Below, piece after piece: positions 43,786 through 53,198 of a stretch of DNA of 64,000 nucleotides. A program made the position numbers and the translations under genes. Each line of letters begins with the position of its first letter. Position 1 is the stretch's first letter. Source of the stretch: Novilysobacter_A longmucuonensis (GTDB taxonomy: Bacteria > Pseudomonadota > Gammaproteobacteria > Xanthomonadales > Xanthomonadaceae); contig NZ_JBJMAW010000013.1 in assembly GCF_046600735.1 (NCBI RefSeq), positions 8,758-72,757 of the forward strand, given 5' to 3'. Below the pieces are notes generated by a model that was not told the DNA's origin, did not search any database, and was given only the letters and a program-made list of their open reading frames with translations.

Positions 43786-45588
43786 TCAACCTCGCGACGC
43801 CTCCTCGATATCAGTCGGTCTGTTCCGTCGCGGGATAAGCGGCTCGGGCCTTGGCGCGACATGCAGCTTGTCGCGTCCCGCCAGCAAATCGCCTTGCGCC
43901 TGCGCCTCGAGACGCTCGCTGTCGCGTCGACGAATATCGTCGGTGACTTCGTCCACGTCGAGCGGGGTCATTCCAAGCGCCCTCAATCCGGCTCCGCCGA
44001 ATGCAAGCGCAGATTCGAACGTCTCACGGATCTCGAAATCCACGCCGGCCCGTCGCAATCGGATCGCGTGCCCCCGGTCATACGAACGCGTGAGCACACG
44101 GCATGACGGGAATTGCTCGGTTACCAGTTCGACGATGCGATCGATCGCGTCTCGGTCGTCGATGCATATCATGACCATGTCGGCGCTGGCGATGCCGGAC
44201 TGGCGCAGAATGTCGAGACGTTTGCCGTCGCCAAAATAGACCTTGAACCCGAAGCGTTCTGCTTCCCGGATCCGGTCAGGATCGTTGTCGATGGCCGAGA
44301 TGTCGATGCCCTGTGCAAGCAGCAGTTGCGAGGCAATCTGGCCAAAACGTCCAAAGCCAATCAACAGCACCCGGCCCTTCAGCCCCTGCGGCTCATCAAC
44401 GCCATCCATCGAAATCGCTTCGTCCCTCAGCCAGCGGTCGGCGGCGATCAGAACCAGTGGCGTGAGTCCCATCGAAAGAATGATGACGCTCGAAAAAATA
44501 GCACTCTCCGCAGGCCCGACCACCCCGCCGCCGGCAGCAGCCGAATAGAGAACGAAGGCGAACTCGCCTCCTTGAGCGAACAGTGAGACGCGGCGTAACG
44601 ACTGGATGTTGTTTGCGCCGAACATCCTCGCGATGACGTAAATCCCGATCGACTTCACGACGACATAGGCGGCGAGAAGAGCAATGATGATCCGCAAGTT
44701 CGCTGCCACGATCGACAGGTCGAGGGACATGCCGACGGCGAGGAAAAACAGGCCCATCAGCAGGCCCTTGAAGGGCTCGATGTCTGTTTCGATCTGGTGA
44801 CGATAGCTCGACCCCGACAACATGACGCCCGCCAGAAAAGCTCCCATCGCCATCGAGAGGCCGCTTTGCTCCATGAGCAAGGCCGAGCCCAGGACGACGA
44901 GGAGCGCGCCGGCGATCAGTACCTCGGTGTTGCGGGCGCGGGCCAGAAGTGCGAAGAACGGATCCAGGAGCCAGCGTCCGGCGGCAATCACGAGCGCGAT
45001 TGCCCCAAGTGCGACAAGAATTGCCGTAAGACTGAGACCGCCTGCTCCGCCTCCGGTCACGACCGCGCTCATAAAAGCGGCGATTGCCAGGAGCGGTACG
45101 ATCATCACGTCTTCGAGAAGCAGAATCGAGACGGCTTGTTGTCCTTGGCCGCTGGCAAGCTCGCCGCGCTCTTTGAGGATCGACATGATCACGGCGGTCG
45201 AGGACAAGACAAAGCCAGCACCCGCGATGAAGGCCGCTGCAGGACGCAACCCCAGCAGAACCCCGACACCGGTCAGAAGCACGATGCAGGACAGGACCTG
45301 CGCAAGGCCGAGTCCGAAAATCTGCGCTCGGAGTGCCCACAGCTTCTGCGGGCGCATTTCCAGGCCGATCAGGAACAAGAACATCACGACGCCGAGTTCG
45401 GAAATATGCAGGATGGTCTCAGGCTCGGTGAATATCCCAAGCACAGACGGACCGACCAGCAGACCGGCAGTGAAGTAGCCCAACACCGATCCGAGCCCGA
45501 TCTTCCGAAACACGGGCACGGCGATGACCGCCGAGACGAGCAGGACGACTACCGGGCCAAGCGTTTGCGCGATGCCTGCTTCTGCCAT
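43786..45588 (-). CDS. kefC: KefB/KefC-type monovalent cation:proton antiporter
   Basis: A 600-residue protein. About 12 membrane helices (residues 10-385; GYFTAGLLVGPSVLGIF, FLIGLEMRP, GAGFVLSSTAVIMSIL and GAFLAGVMLSGS) form a CPA2 exchanger. A cytoplasmic Rossmann RCK/TrkA-N domain follows (RVLLIGFGRFGQIASQLL). KefC releases K+ and acidifies the cytoplasm during electrophile attack under control of glutathione adducts. ATG 45588 has CGGAGAAG upstream; an open extension to 45786 is not credible. The KefF/KefG subunit is not present here. It lies just inside repeat copy B. Confidence 0.9.
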   Translation of the reverse strand: MAEAGIAQTLGPVVVLLVSAVIAVPVFRKIGLGSVLGYFTAGLLVGPSVLGIFTEPETILHISELGVVMFLFLIGLEMRPQKLWALRAQIFGLGLAQVLSCIVLLTGVGVLLGLRPAAAFIAGAGFVLSSTAVIMSILKERGELASGQGQQAVSILLLEDVMIVPLLAIAAFMSAVVTGGGAGGLSLTAILVALGAIALVIAAGRWLLDPFFALLARARNTEVLIAGALLVVLGSALLMEQSGLSMAMGAFLAGVMLSGSSYRHQIETDIEPFKGLLMGLFFLAVGMSLDLSIVAANLRIIIALLAAYVVVKSIGIYVIARMFGANNIQSLRRVSLFAQGGEFAFVLYSAAAGGGVVGPAESAIFSSVIILSMGLTPLVLIAADRWLRDEAISMDGVDEPQGLKGRVLLIGFGRFGQIASQLLLAQGIDISAIDNDPDRIREAERFGFKVYFGDGKRLDILRQSGIASADMVMICIDDRDAIDRIVELVTEQFPSCRVLTRSYDRGHAIRLRRAGVDFEIRETFESALAFGGAGLRALGMTPLDVDEVTDDIRRRDSERLEAQAQGDLLAGRDKLHVAPRPEPLIPRRNRPTDIEEASRG

Positions 45589-45642
45589 GATCTTCTCCGG
45601 GTGCGGCTTGTTGATCTCGATCGTAGCCAACCACCGACTCTT

Positions 45643-45795
45643 GAGCGGGACGACAGGTGACTCGCCCCGTCTTTCCATGCGTTTCCAGGAAGGCGCGCAT
45701 CGGCATTCTTCAGGGGCTGCGGCCTGGCAAGTCGAGCCCCGCCCGGATCTTCCAGCCAGGTTTCGCGCCATCAGGCGCGCGGGCATCGGGATGCT
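45643..45795 (+). repeat. ~152-bp direct repeat, copy B
   Basis: Partner of 41636-41787, same orientation. It lies immediately upstream of kefC, between kefC and the SDR gene, so the pair precisely encloses a ~3.85-kb cassette. Confidence 0.85.
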
Positions 45796-45882
45796 GTGGT
45801 TGACGGGTTCTCAGTGCCCTTTGCAGGGCGCCGGGATTCGTGTCGGCGTCGAAGCGGGAGCAGCCCACTCCGGTCTGGCCGC

Positions 45883-46620
45883 CTATGCGTTCGCGCCGCC
45901 ATCCACGGTGAGGGCGCTGCCGTTCACCATGCTGGCTGCAGGACTCGCAAGAAACACGACCGCATCAGCGATCTCTCGTGGCTCTGCGTAGCGCCCTATT
46001 GATGAGAGGCCCCGCTGGAAATTGGCACTTTCGCCATCGGCCGGATTGGATTCGGTATCGGTCGATCCGGGCAGCACCAGGTTTACCGTGATGCCCTGGC
46101 CGCCGAGCTCGCGCGACAGGCCGCGCGTAAACGACAGCAGCGCTGACTTCGACATCGCGTAAGCGGTCACCCCGGGGAACGGGACGCGATCCGCCAGTGC
46201 CGACCCGATCGAGATGACGCGGCCGCCTTCGCGCAGATGCGGTATCGCGGCCTGCGCCGCAACGAAGGGACCGCGGACATTGACGTCCATCAACGTCTGG
46301 AAGTCCGCGAGGTCGACCTGCGCGACCGGTCCCGCCAGCCCAACCGCCGCACTGTTGACCAGGATGTCGAGACCGCCCAACGTTTCGACGGTCTCATTGA
46401 CGGCCCGCTTGATGGCATCGGGATCGGCGCTGTCGGCCTGGACCGCAACGCCGCGGCGTCCCAGCTTTTCGATCGATACGACGACGCTGTCCGCGCGCTC
46501 GGCCGACTTCTGGTACGTGATCGCGACGTCCGCACCGTTTTCGGCCAAAGCCTGTGCGATCGCGGCGCCGATTCCCCGGGAGCCACCGGTGACGAGCGCG
46601 CGCTTGCCCGTGAGGTTCAT
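45883..46620 (-). CDS. Short-chain dehydrogenase/reductase (SDR)
   Basis: A 245-residue classical SDR: TGGSRGIG cofactor loop (11-18), ILVNSAAVG in the place of NNAG, active site in ISIGSALADRVPFPGVTAYA plus MSK, and C-terminus GSALTVDGG. It resembles FabG-like 3-oxoacyl reductases, but the physiological substrate is unknown. Its ATG overlaps the AraC stop by 4 nt, making it the last gene of the operon that starts at 51580. Confidence 0.9.
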   Translation of the reverse strand: MNLTGKRALVTGGSRGIGAAIAQALAENGADVAITYQKSAERADSVVVSIEKLGRRGVAVQADSADPDAIKRAVNETVETLGGLDILVNSAAVGLAGPVAQVDLADFQTLMDVNVRGPFVAAQAAIPHLREGGRVISIGSALADRVPFPGVTAYAMSKSALLSFTRGLSRELGGQGITVNLVLPGSTDTESNPADGESANFQRGLSSIGRYAEPREIADAVVFLASPAASMVNGSALTVDGGANA

Positions 46621-47576
46621 CCTGTTTTCTCTCTAGACGTGTTGCGACGGATCATTGCGTGATGCTCGAAGGCCGGGCTGCGAACGACCCGGCGATAGTC
46701 GGACGGGGTCACTCGCTGATGCTTGTGAAAGATCCGTGCGAGGACCTGGTTGGACGAGTAGCCGACCTCGTGGGCGATCTCCGTGACCGATAGTTCGGTC
46801 AGCTCGAGGAGTTCGCAGGCCTTCTCCATTCTCAGTTGTGTCAGGTAAGCCCGCGGGGGGACGCCGACGCTCTGCTTGAACATGCGTGCGAAATGGAAAG
46901 GCGAAAGCTGCGCCTCTGCTGCCAATTCGTCGAGGCTGATGTCTTCCGACAGTTGCGCGCGCATCAGCTCGAGACAGCGCCGCTGCACCCATGGGGCAAG
47001 GCCGCCTTTTGCCGGTGCGAACGGCGCCCCGCTGAGCCGGCACAGTTCGGCGAGGATCTCGCAGCCTGCGGCCCGCACCAGCAGACGTGACGGCGCGCCT
47101 TCCTCCTCACTCAACACCCACAGGTTCCGGAGGGCTAAGCGGATTGCCGGCGAGTGAAATGGATCTCCGTAGAGTTGAAGGCATTCCATTGAGAACTGGC
47201 CATCGACGGCTTCATCGAGAACCTTCTGCCACTGCGCCACAGGAAAGGACACGCTGCGAAGCTGGTGACTGGCGTCGACCATGACCGTCGTGTCGAAGTC
47301 CGGCGCAGCGAGATAGAAGACGCCTTGTTCGCTCGTCACATCGAAAGGCCCGCCTCCCGAATTGCCGCGGACCCGACTGCCACCGAGCTGGTCCTGATAC
47401 AGGACGAGATCCGACAGGGCCGGATGCGACATGTCCCCGCCAGGCCGTGCCATTTCGAGCAGATCGAGGATACCGCCCGGTGATTTCTGCGTCCGCACGT
47501 AGGTGGCCTGTTGGCCCTGGCAGTACCACTGGGTGGAAGAGGCGTTGGCAAGCATGGTTCTTCCGCTGTGTCCCAT
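46617..47576 (-). CDS. AraC-family regulator
   Basis: About 319 residues from ATG 47576. The N-terminal half (ARPGGDMSHPALSDLVLYQD, then FDVTSEQGVFYLAAPDFD) is a cupin-like sensor. The C-terminal ~100 residues hold two helix-turn-helices (ISLDELAAEAQLSPFHFARM and LSVTEIAHEVGYSSNQVLAR) and end RVTPSDYRRVV. The frame is open to 47741 but would overlap the amidohydrolase stop at 47644, so a start at 47576 or 47555 is likelier. It may regulate the operon that contains it. Confidence 0.88.
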   Translation of the reverse strand: MGHSGRTMLANASSTQWYCQGQQATYVRTQKSPGGILDLLEMARPGGDMSHPALSDLVLYQDQLGGSRVRGNSGGGPFDVTSEQGVFYLAAPDFDTTVMVDASHQLRSVSFPVAQWQKVLDEAVDGQFSMECLQLYGDPFHSPAIRLALRNLWVLSEEEGAPSRLLVRAAGCEILAELCRLSGAPFAPAKGGLAPWVQRRCLELMRAQLSEDISLDELAAEAQLSPFHFARMFKQSVGVPPRAYLTQLRMEKACELLELTELSVTEIAHEVGYSSNQVLARIFHKHQRVTPSDYRRVVRSPAFEHHAMIRRNTSREKTG

Positions 47577-47643
47577 AAAAGGATTGTGCAGCTTGCATGC
47601 CTCGCATGAGGTGAGGCCATCGATCCGTTGCCTGGGCGTTGAG

Positions 47644-49448
47644 CTATTTGGCGCCGTGGTAGCCACCCAGATGTTTGATGGGTGACCACGCCGGAAGGAT
47701 GCCAGGCAAGGACGGTGCAAGCGTGGCGTAATCCTGCGCACCGAACACCACCCTGCCGTCCATGACGGTCAAGACAGATGTCACGGACTTGATCTGGTCC
47801 TCCGGGATGGTGAAGTAATCCCTGTCCAGCAGCGCGAAATCCGCCAGGTTGCCCGGGGCAATCCTGCCCATCTCCGACTCGGTATTCATGAACCAGGCTG
47901 CGCCACTGGTGAAGAGCTTCAGCGCCTCGGCGCGCGACAGGCGATTGTCTTCGGCGAGGACTTCGGTGCCGGAGACCGACTTGCCTGAGACCATCCAACT
48001 GATACCGACCCACGGGTTGTAGGTGGCGGCCCGATACGCGTCGGTGCTCATGGCAAGTGGAATGCCGCTGTCGACCAACTGGCGCAGGCGCGGCGTCTGC
48101 AACGCCTTCTCAAGGCCGTGGGTCTTGATGAAACCATCGCCATGCAGCGCCATCTTGGGATCCAGCGCAACGCCGCCGCCCAGCGCCTTCACCCGGTGGA
48201 TGTTTTCCGGGCTGATCGTCTCGGCATGCTCTAGGCTCCAGCGCAAGCCGTCGAGTGGAATCGTCTCGTTCATCGCCTCCAGCGCATCGAGGAACGGCGT
48301 GATGTTCTCGTTGTAGCTGATGTGCATGCGGAACGGGATGCGCCGTTGAACCAGCTTGGCCACGTTCTGGTCGACGTGTTGCCGCATGTGCTCGGGGTCG
48401 ATGATCACCACCGGGCGATCGAAGTTCTCGTGATCGTGTACCTCGAGCTGCAGCACTTCGCCGGCGCCTCGATACACGTGACCATGCGCCAAGGTGGGAT
48501 GCAGGTTGTGCCCGGGGCTGATGGGCGCGGTTTTCGTGATCGCTTCGATCTGCGCATCCACCATGTTGATGGGACTGCCGTCGCCGAACTGCATGTCGAC
48601 GAAGGGCATGCGCACATTGAGACGGTTGCCGCGTGCGAGAACGTCGACGGTCGCCTGGGCGTTGGGGTAGCCCCTGTTGCCGGCATCGATGACCGAGGTA
48701 ACACCAAAACGGTTCAGATCGTGGATGGAATGGACGAGCGCACTTACCTGCTCATCGAAAGTGGGCTGCGGAACTAGGGTTTCCATGGCAATGAAGGTGA
48801 AGGTGAAGCCGTGGACGACACCGGTGTAGTTGCCCTGCCCGTCCTTCTCGAATTCGGTGCCCGGCAGTTCGGGAAAGCGATCGGTCCCCACGCCGAACGC
48901 CGCCATCGCCTGATCGTTCATGACGGCGCGGTGTAGGCGTACTGCACGATCGCCGGGTGATCGGGCACGGCCTTACGCAGTTCTTCCACGGTTGGGAAGC
49001 GGTTTTCCTCGAACTGGTAGGGCGACCAGCCCCCAATCACCTTCACCCATTGCCCCTCGGGCGTGCGCGCGGCCTGTTCGCTCAGCATCTCCAGTGCGCG
49101 ACGCAATGTCGGCACCCCGTCCCAGCGAACGTTGTAGGTGTAGCTGCTCTCGTTGAGCACGTGGGTGTGGGAATCGCTGATGCCGGGGAGCAACCTGCGA
49201 CTGCCTGCATCGATCACACGGGTGCCGGAATCGCGCAGCTGCAGAATGTCGGCGTCGCCGCCGACGGAATAGATGCGGCCCTCCTTTACCGCGAGAGCCG
49301 ACGCTTCGGCCTGCGCGGGATTTCCCGTGTGTATCTTCGCGTTGAACACGATCAGGTCCGCACCAGGTGGCTCTTGCGGGACCTGCGCCTGGACGCCGGA
49401 AGCGAACCAAACCGCCAGCAGCCCGATCAACACTCGCTCAATGATCAT
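47644..49448 (-). pseudogene. YtcJ-like amidohydrolase split by a frameshift
   Basis: The first part (MIIERVLIGLLAVWFASGVQ leader, then LLPGISDSHTHV and WSPYQFEENRFPT) ends at TGA 48918-48920. The second, from 48921, continues with VTSVIDAGNRGYPN, HMRQHVDQNVAKLVQ, SLEHAETISPENI, MSTDAYRAATYNPW and FALLDRDYF to 47644. A missing base near 48925 separates them, as the join falls inside the conserved core. The whole is ~600 residues, parallel to the intact paralogue at 36469 but with a Sec-type rather than Tat-type leader. Two separate proteins are unlikely because the metal ligands are split. Confidence 0.8.
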
Positions 49449-49681
49449 TTCGAATCCTCGCTTCCAGGAATGCATGAGCGCTCGCATGCCTCCGTGATCA
49501 GGTGTACATCTGCTAGTCCTGCAGGAGGACCGAAGCGATGCATTGGTGAGAATTCTGGCAAACAGTCATGAGCCTTGCGTTGCCAAACCTGCAGGGACCA
49601 TGCTGATCTTGCGGTTTGGTGCTCTGCATCGAACACGATCCGGTACTCGTACAACGGTCGCCCTCCAGAGTTCCGGTTCAT
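49445..49681 (-). CDS. 78-residue protein coupled on both sides
   Basis: ATG 49681 overlaps the stop of the MoaF/SnoaL gene (ATGA) and its TGA (49445-49447) overlaps the ATG of the amidohydrolase (ATGA). It therefore fills the only gap in the operon exactly. The product begins MNRNSGGRPLYEYRIVFDAE and ends with a Cys/Glu-rich segment (ITEACERSCIPGSEDSK). I recognise no family. Double coupling is good evidence that it is translated. Confidence 0.55.
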   Translation of the reverse strand: MNRNSGGRPLYEYRIVFDAEHQTARSAWSLQVWQRKAHDCLPEFSPMHRFGPPAGLADVHLITEACERSCIPGSEDSK

Positions 49682-50466
49682 ACCGACGCCGTCAGCTCGA
49701 TGCAGCGATGAAGGTCGCCGCCAGCAGTGGCTGGATCTGCGCCATGGCGCACGTCTTCTCCGGGGTCGAACATCGCGATACCGCCGACGGACGCCTTGAC
49801 CGGCACCTCGTTCTGCAACACGTCCCAATGCTCGGCCAGCTTTCCGCCCTCGATCCGGAAGAGGTCGACCACCACCTGCGGTACGTCCGCCCAGCCGCGA
49901 ATGCGACCGTGGATGGCGACGAAGTCGCCTTCGGCCACCATCCGGCCGGGCTCGTAATGAACTTCCTGCGACATCTCGGCGACCAGCACCTGCAATGCGT
50001 TGCGCCCTTGGGGGATCGCGGGATTGTGCTGGATGTAATCCTCTGCGTAGAGGCGTTCGACCACCGACGCATCGTGACGCTGGAACAGTGCCGTCATCGC
50101 CTCTAGAACCAGCGCCTTGTTGCGCTGGGGGCGATCATCGAAGAGGACATCCGCAGGTCGGGTGATCGTGAACCTACCGGTCGACCGCAGGAACCGACCA
50201 TCAGGCAGGGTCGCGCACGAATGGCTCAAGCCGCAGTCGTAGTCATGGACCGTGGCGACGGTGGCGCCGTGCTCCTCCTGCCAGCTGACGGCAAAGAGGC
50301 TGTTGCCAAGGGGTACGACGTGAATGTCGACCACCTCGGTCCGCGCGAACGGCCCCTCCTTGATCTCGAACTTCAGTTGCGTCGTGGACAGCAACGTCAC
50401 CGTGGCTCGAAACTCCGGATAGGCGATATCCATTTCCATTCCAACGGGAAAACGTTCAATCGACAT
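49678..50466 (-). CDS. MoaF-like domain fused to a SnoaL-like domain
   Basis: A 262-residue protein. Residues 1-115 (VGMEMDIAYPEFRATVTLLS, then FAVSWQEEHGATVATVHDYD) resemble MoaF lipocalin-like domains. Residues 130-250 (FQRHDASVVERLYAEDYIQH, then VAIHGRIRGWADVPQVVVDL) are a SnoaL-like fold with YIQHNP, common in polyketide-cyclase-like proteins. It may bind or transform a small aromatic or lactone (inference). ATG 50466 has CGGAGAC before it; the open extension to 50556 overlaps the previous gene and is unlikely. It sits third in the LysR-facing operon. Confidence 0.75.
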   Translation of the reverse strand: MSIERFPVGMEMDIAYPEFRATVTLLSTTQLKFEIKEGPFARTEVVDIHVVPLGNSLFAVSWQEEHGATVATVHDYDCGLSHSCATLPDGRFLRSTGRFTITRPADVLFDDRPQRNKALVLEAMTALFQRHDASVVERLYAEDYIQHNPAIPQGRNALQVLVAEMSQEVHYEPGRMVAEGDFVAIHGRIRGWADVPQVVVDLFRIEGGKLAEHWDVLQNEVPVKASVGGIAMFDPGEDVRHGADPATAGGDLHRCIELTASV

Positions 50467-50507
50467 CGTGGTGTCTCCGTTCGGCAAGCCCGTCATCCGC
50501 GCCCGGA

Positions 50508-51167
50508 TCAGCCTGCGCTCTTCTGCACAGGCGTGTTGAGCAGTTGCTGCTCCCACAGGTAGGCGATGCCGCTACCGGCCGCATGCTGCACCAGCACCTC
50601 TATCAACTCGGCGGCGTGCTCAGTCCGCGCCCAATCGCGCTGCCATTCGGACGCGACGGCCAGCCAGGTCATCACGTTCGCGCCGGCCGCGACCATGCGT
50701 TGGATGGCCACCTCATGCGCCTCGATCGATGTGCCGCCGGACGCGTCGGTCACCACCGTGACGTCCCAGCCTTCACCGAGCGCCTGGATCGTCGGCATAG
50801 CGACGCAGATCTCGGTCCACAGGCCGGCGATGATCAATTGTTTGCGGCCGGTCGCCTTGACCGCGTCCACCACCTTACTGTCTTCCCAGGTGTTGATGAA
50901 CGTCCGGTCGATCACTTCCTGATCCGGAAACACGTTCGTGATCTGCGGGAAGATGTAGCCGCCACGGTCCTGGACCACGCTGGTCAGGATGGTGGGCACG
51001 TTGAACACCTTGGCAGCCTTCGCCAGCCCGGTAGCATTGTTGACCGCCATGTGCGGATCGTGGCTGTTGAGGTTCGAGAGCTGGTAAGGCTGGTGGTCAA
51101 TCAACACCAGAACGCTGTCCTCGGGACGAAGCAGGGCATCGAGGCCGTTTTTGGCTGGCTTGGACAT
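50508..51167 (-). CDS. Isochorismatase-family (YcaC-like) hydrolase
   Basis: A 219-residue protein. Asp24 lies in VLIDHQPYQ and nucleophile Cys121 in AGLWTEICVAMPT; the family pattern VVTDASGGTSIEAHEVAIQR follows. AAGGAG lies 7 nt before ATG 51167. It is more like classic YcaC than the paralogue at 35264 and lacks that gene's AKSMFNASEGGH tail. It lies 26 bp after the SnoaL-like gene in the same operon. Confidence 0.9.
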   Translation of the reverse strand: MSKPAKNGLDALLRPEDSVLVLIDHQPYQLSNLNSHDPHMAVNNATGLAKAAKVFNVPTILTSVVQDRGGYIFPQITNVFPDQEVIDRTFINTWEDSKVVDAVKATGRKQLIIAGLWTEICVAMPTIQALGEGWDVTVVTDASGGTSIEAHEVAIQRMVAAGANVMTWLAVASEWQRDWARTEHAAELIEVLVQHAAGSGIAYLWEQQLLNTPVQKSAG

Positions 51168-51193
51168 GGAAAACTCCTTGGATGAGCGGCGTG

Positions 51194-51580
51194 TCAGGCC
51201 GCAAGGTGATCGAGGAAGACGGTGAGGGAGTGGATGCGGCCGCCCTTGAAATTGGCGATATCCGTTCCGGCGGCTACGGCGGGGCCACCCGGTGGACCGG
51301 CACGCCACTGCAGACGGCCTATGCCGTGATGGCCGGTGGCTGGACGGATCGCGGTGAAATCGAAGTTGGAGGGCAGGCTGGCGTGCAACGCGATGACGGC
51401 ATCGCGGATCGCGATATGCCCCCTGGCGCTGGCGTGGGGCTCGTTTAGCACTGCGTCTTCGGCGTAAAGCTCACGAATTGCCCCGAGACGCCGCCCCGCG
51501 TCGCGCTCGCCGAACACGCGGGTGAGGTTTGCCTGCATTAGGCCGTCGTAGTCGATGGCGGCGTCGGATGAGATCGACAT
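51194..51580 (-). CDS. SnoaL/NTF2-like protein, first gene of the operon
   Basis: A 128-residue protein. The NTF2-like pattern is LGAIRELYAEDAVLNEPHAS, ARGHIAIRDAVIALHASLPS and ANFKGGRIHSLTVFLDHLA. The start is ATG 51580 (MSISSDAAIDYDG), because the extra upstream residues run into the control region. It is divergent from the LysR gene at 51683 and opens a seven-gene unit running to 45883. Confidence 0.85.
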   Translation of the reverse strand: MSISSDAAIDYDGLMQANLTRVFGERDAGRRLGAIRELYAEDAVLNEPHASARGHIAIRDAVIALHASLPSNFDFTAIRPATGHHGIGRLQWRAGPPGGPAVAAGTDIANFKGGRIHSLTVFLDHLAA

Positions 51581-51611
51581 GCGGTGGCTCCGTGGGCGAG
51601 GAGACAGCTTG

Positions 51612-51627
51612 GCGCCGAGATTGGCGC
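51612..51627. promoter_or_regulatory. Candidate LysR site in the divergent control region
   Basis: GCGCC-GAGATT-GGCGC is a short inverted repeat in the 102-bp gap between the LysR gene and the SnoaL-led operon. LysR proteins bind such interrupted dyads in divergent promoters, but the T-N11-A form is not clear here, so this is a weak call. Confidence 0.25.
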
Positions 51628-51682
51628 TCGATAAGGCGGTGATGGTCGGAATCAGCTTCAACGATTCATTTAAGATCGACCA

Positions 51683-52609
51683 ATGGAGACGCTTGCCAAC
51701 TTGGAGTCCTTCATCCGCAGCGCCGAATGCCGCGGCTTCTCCGCGGCTGCCCGGCGGCTGGGGCTGACCCCGGCCGCGGTCAGCCGCAACGTGGCAACCC
51801 TCGAAAGCAACTTGGGCGTGCGCCTGTTCCAGCGCAGCACCCGAAGCCTGACCCTCACCGAAGACGGCGAGCGCTTCCTGGCTTCAGTGGTGGGCGGCGT
51901 GGAATCAATCCAGTCCGCGATAGCCGCCGTGGCCACCCAATCCGGCAAGCCGGCTGGCGTGCTGAGGGTCAGCATGGCGCTCGGCTTCGGCTTGGACTAC
52001 ATCTTGCCGATGCTGCCGTCATTCATGCAGCGCTATCCTGACGTGGTGCCGGACTGGAGTTTCGAGAATCGGCCGGTCGACCTGATTGCCGAGGGCTTCG
52101 ACGCTGCGATCGGCGGAGGCATGGAGTTGGCGGCCGGCGTGGTGGCCCGGCAACTGGCGCCGCTGCAGATCATCGCCGTCGCCTCACCGCACTATCTGCA
52201 AAATCGGCCATTGCCGCAGCACCCCAATGATCTCGCGACGCTGGATGGCATCGCCATGCGTTCGGCGCACAGTGGTCGCGTGCGGGTGTGGAAGATGCGC
52301 CATCGTGATGGCGTTGAAGCGGTGCTGGAACAGAAGGTGCGCATCGTGGCCAACGACGCCGAAGCGCAATGCCGCGTCGCGTTGATGGGCCTAGGCGTTG
52401 GGCTGATCGCCGTGCCGTTCGTACTGCCATATTTGCAAAGCGGGAAACTGCAGCGTGTGCTGCCCGACTGGCATACGGACCTGGGCGCGATCTCGCTCTA
52501 CTTCGGCAGCAAGAAGCTGCTGCCGGCCAAGACCCGCGTGTTTATCGACCATGTCACTGACGCGTTCCGCGAGCAGGATCTGGCGCGGCGATTTTCGGCG
52601 AACGGGTGA
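51683..52609 (+). CDS. LysR-family regulator
   Basis: A 308-residue protein of normal length. The winged helix is at residues 1-60 (LESFIRSAECRGFSAAARRL, then PAAVSRNVATLESNLGVRLF). The periplasmic-binding-like effector domain follows (LRVSMALGFGLDYILPMLPS, DAAIGGGMELAAGVVARQLA and VGLIAVPFVLPYLQSGKL), typical of the CrgA/DmlR-like group. It is divergent from the seven-gene operon and probably its activator. Confidence 0.93.
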   Translation: METLANLESFIRSAECRGFSAAARRLGLTPAAVSRNVATLESNLGVRLFQRSTRSLTLTEDGERFLASVVGGVESIQSAIAAVATQSGKPAGVLRVSMALGFGLDYILPMLPSFMQRYPDVVPDWSFENRPVDLIAEGFDAAIGGGMELAAGVVARQLAPLQIIAVASPHYLQNRPLPQHPNDLATLDGIAMRSAHSGRVRVWKMRHRDGVEAVLEQKVRIVANDAEAQCRVALMGLGVGLIAVPFVLPYLQSGKLQRVLPDWHTDLGAISLYFGSKKLLPAKTRVFIDHVTDAFREQDLARRFSANG

Positions 52610-52842
52610 TGCGCAGCGCGTCGCTGCTTTGACAGAAGAGTCGAGCGTTTTTCATTTGGCCCCTCCTAGGCCTGGCCGAGCCGATGGGGAGTCGGCGCGG
52701 GTCGCGAAACGGCGGCAGAGCGTCGCGACAGTCGTCCTCCCTGGACTCCCGGTTCATACCGAGGTGGACCACTCGCTACAGCAATCGAGGCGGTTGACGG
52801 GCCCAGCCGCGTAGTGACACTCGAATCCGTGTGCGCGGCACC

Positions 52843-53198
52843 TCAAAGGGCCTGAGGCGTGGCTTCCGGCAACTTTGCGACTACCTTGATTTCGAAGTGG
52901 AAGCCGTACAGCCACGTCACGCCGACTCCGGTGAGCGTTGGATGCGGGGCATCTCCCCAGAACTCCGGCACGATCTTCCACGCCCGCTCGAAGTTCCGGC
53001 TTCGGCCAGGATGGCATTGAGGTTGTGGAAGGCCAGGCGGACCTGTTCCTCGAAGTCCAGCTCAGGTGAGCCGTCTTCGCGACTGCCCACCTGTCCGGAC
53101 ACGAACAGGAAGCCATTGGAGCGCACGGCCGGCGAATAGCGATTGCGCTCGTACAGGGCACGGCGGCCGGGGGGAAAGACGACGTCACGAGTGGCCAT
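52843..53198 (-). pseudogene. ridA: RidA-family protein with internal deletion and frameshift
   Basis: The start is good: MATRDVVFPPGRRALYERN, then YSPAVRSNGFLFVSGQVGS and VRLAFHNLNAILAEAG. Near 53000 about 20 expected residues are missing and the frame changes. The end continues as FERAWKIVPEFWGDAPHPTL, then GVGVTWLYGFHFEIKVVAKL, to TGA 52843-52845. RidA proteins deaminate reactive enamines and imines; this copy cannot form the normal trimer core. Confidence 0.75.
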
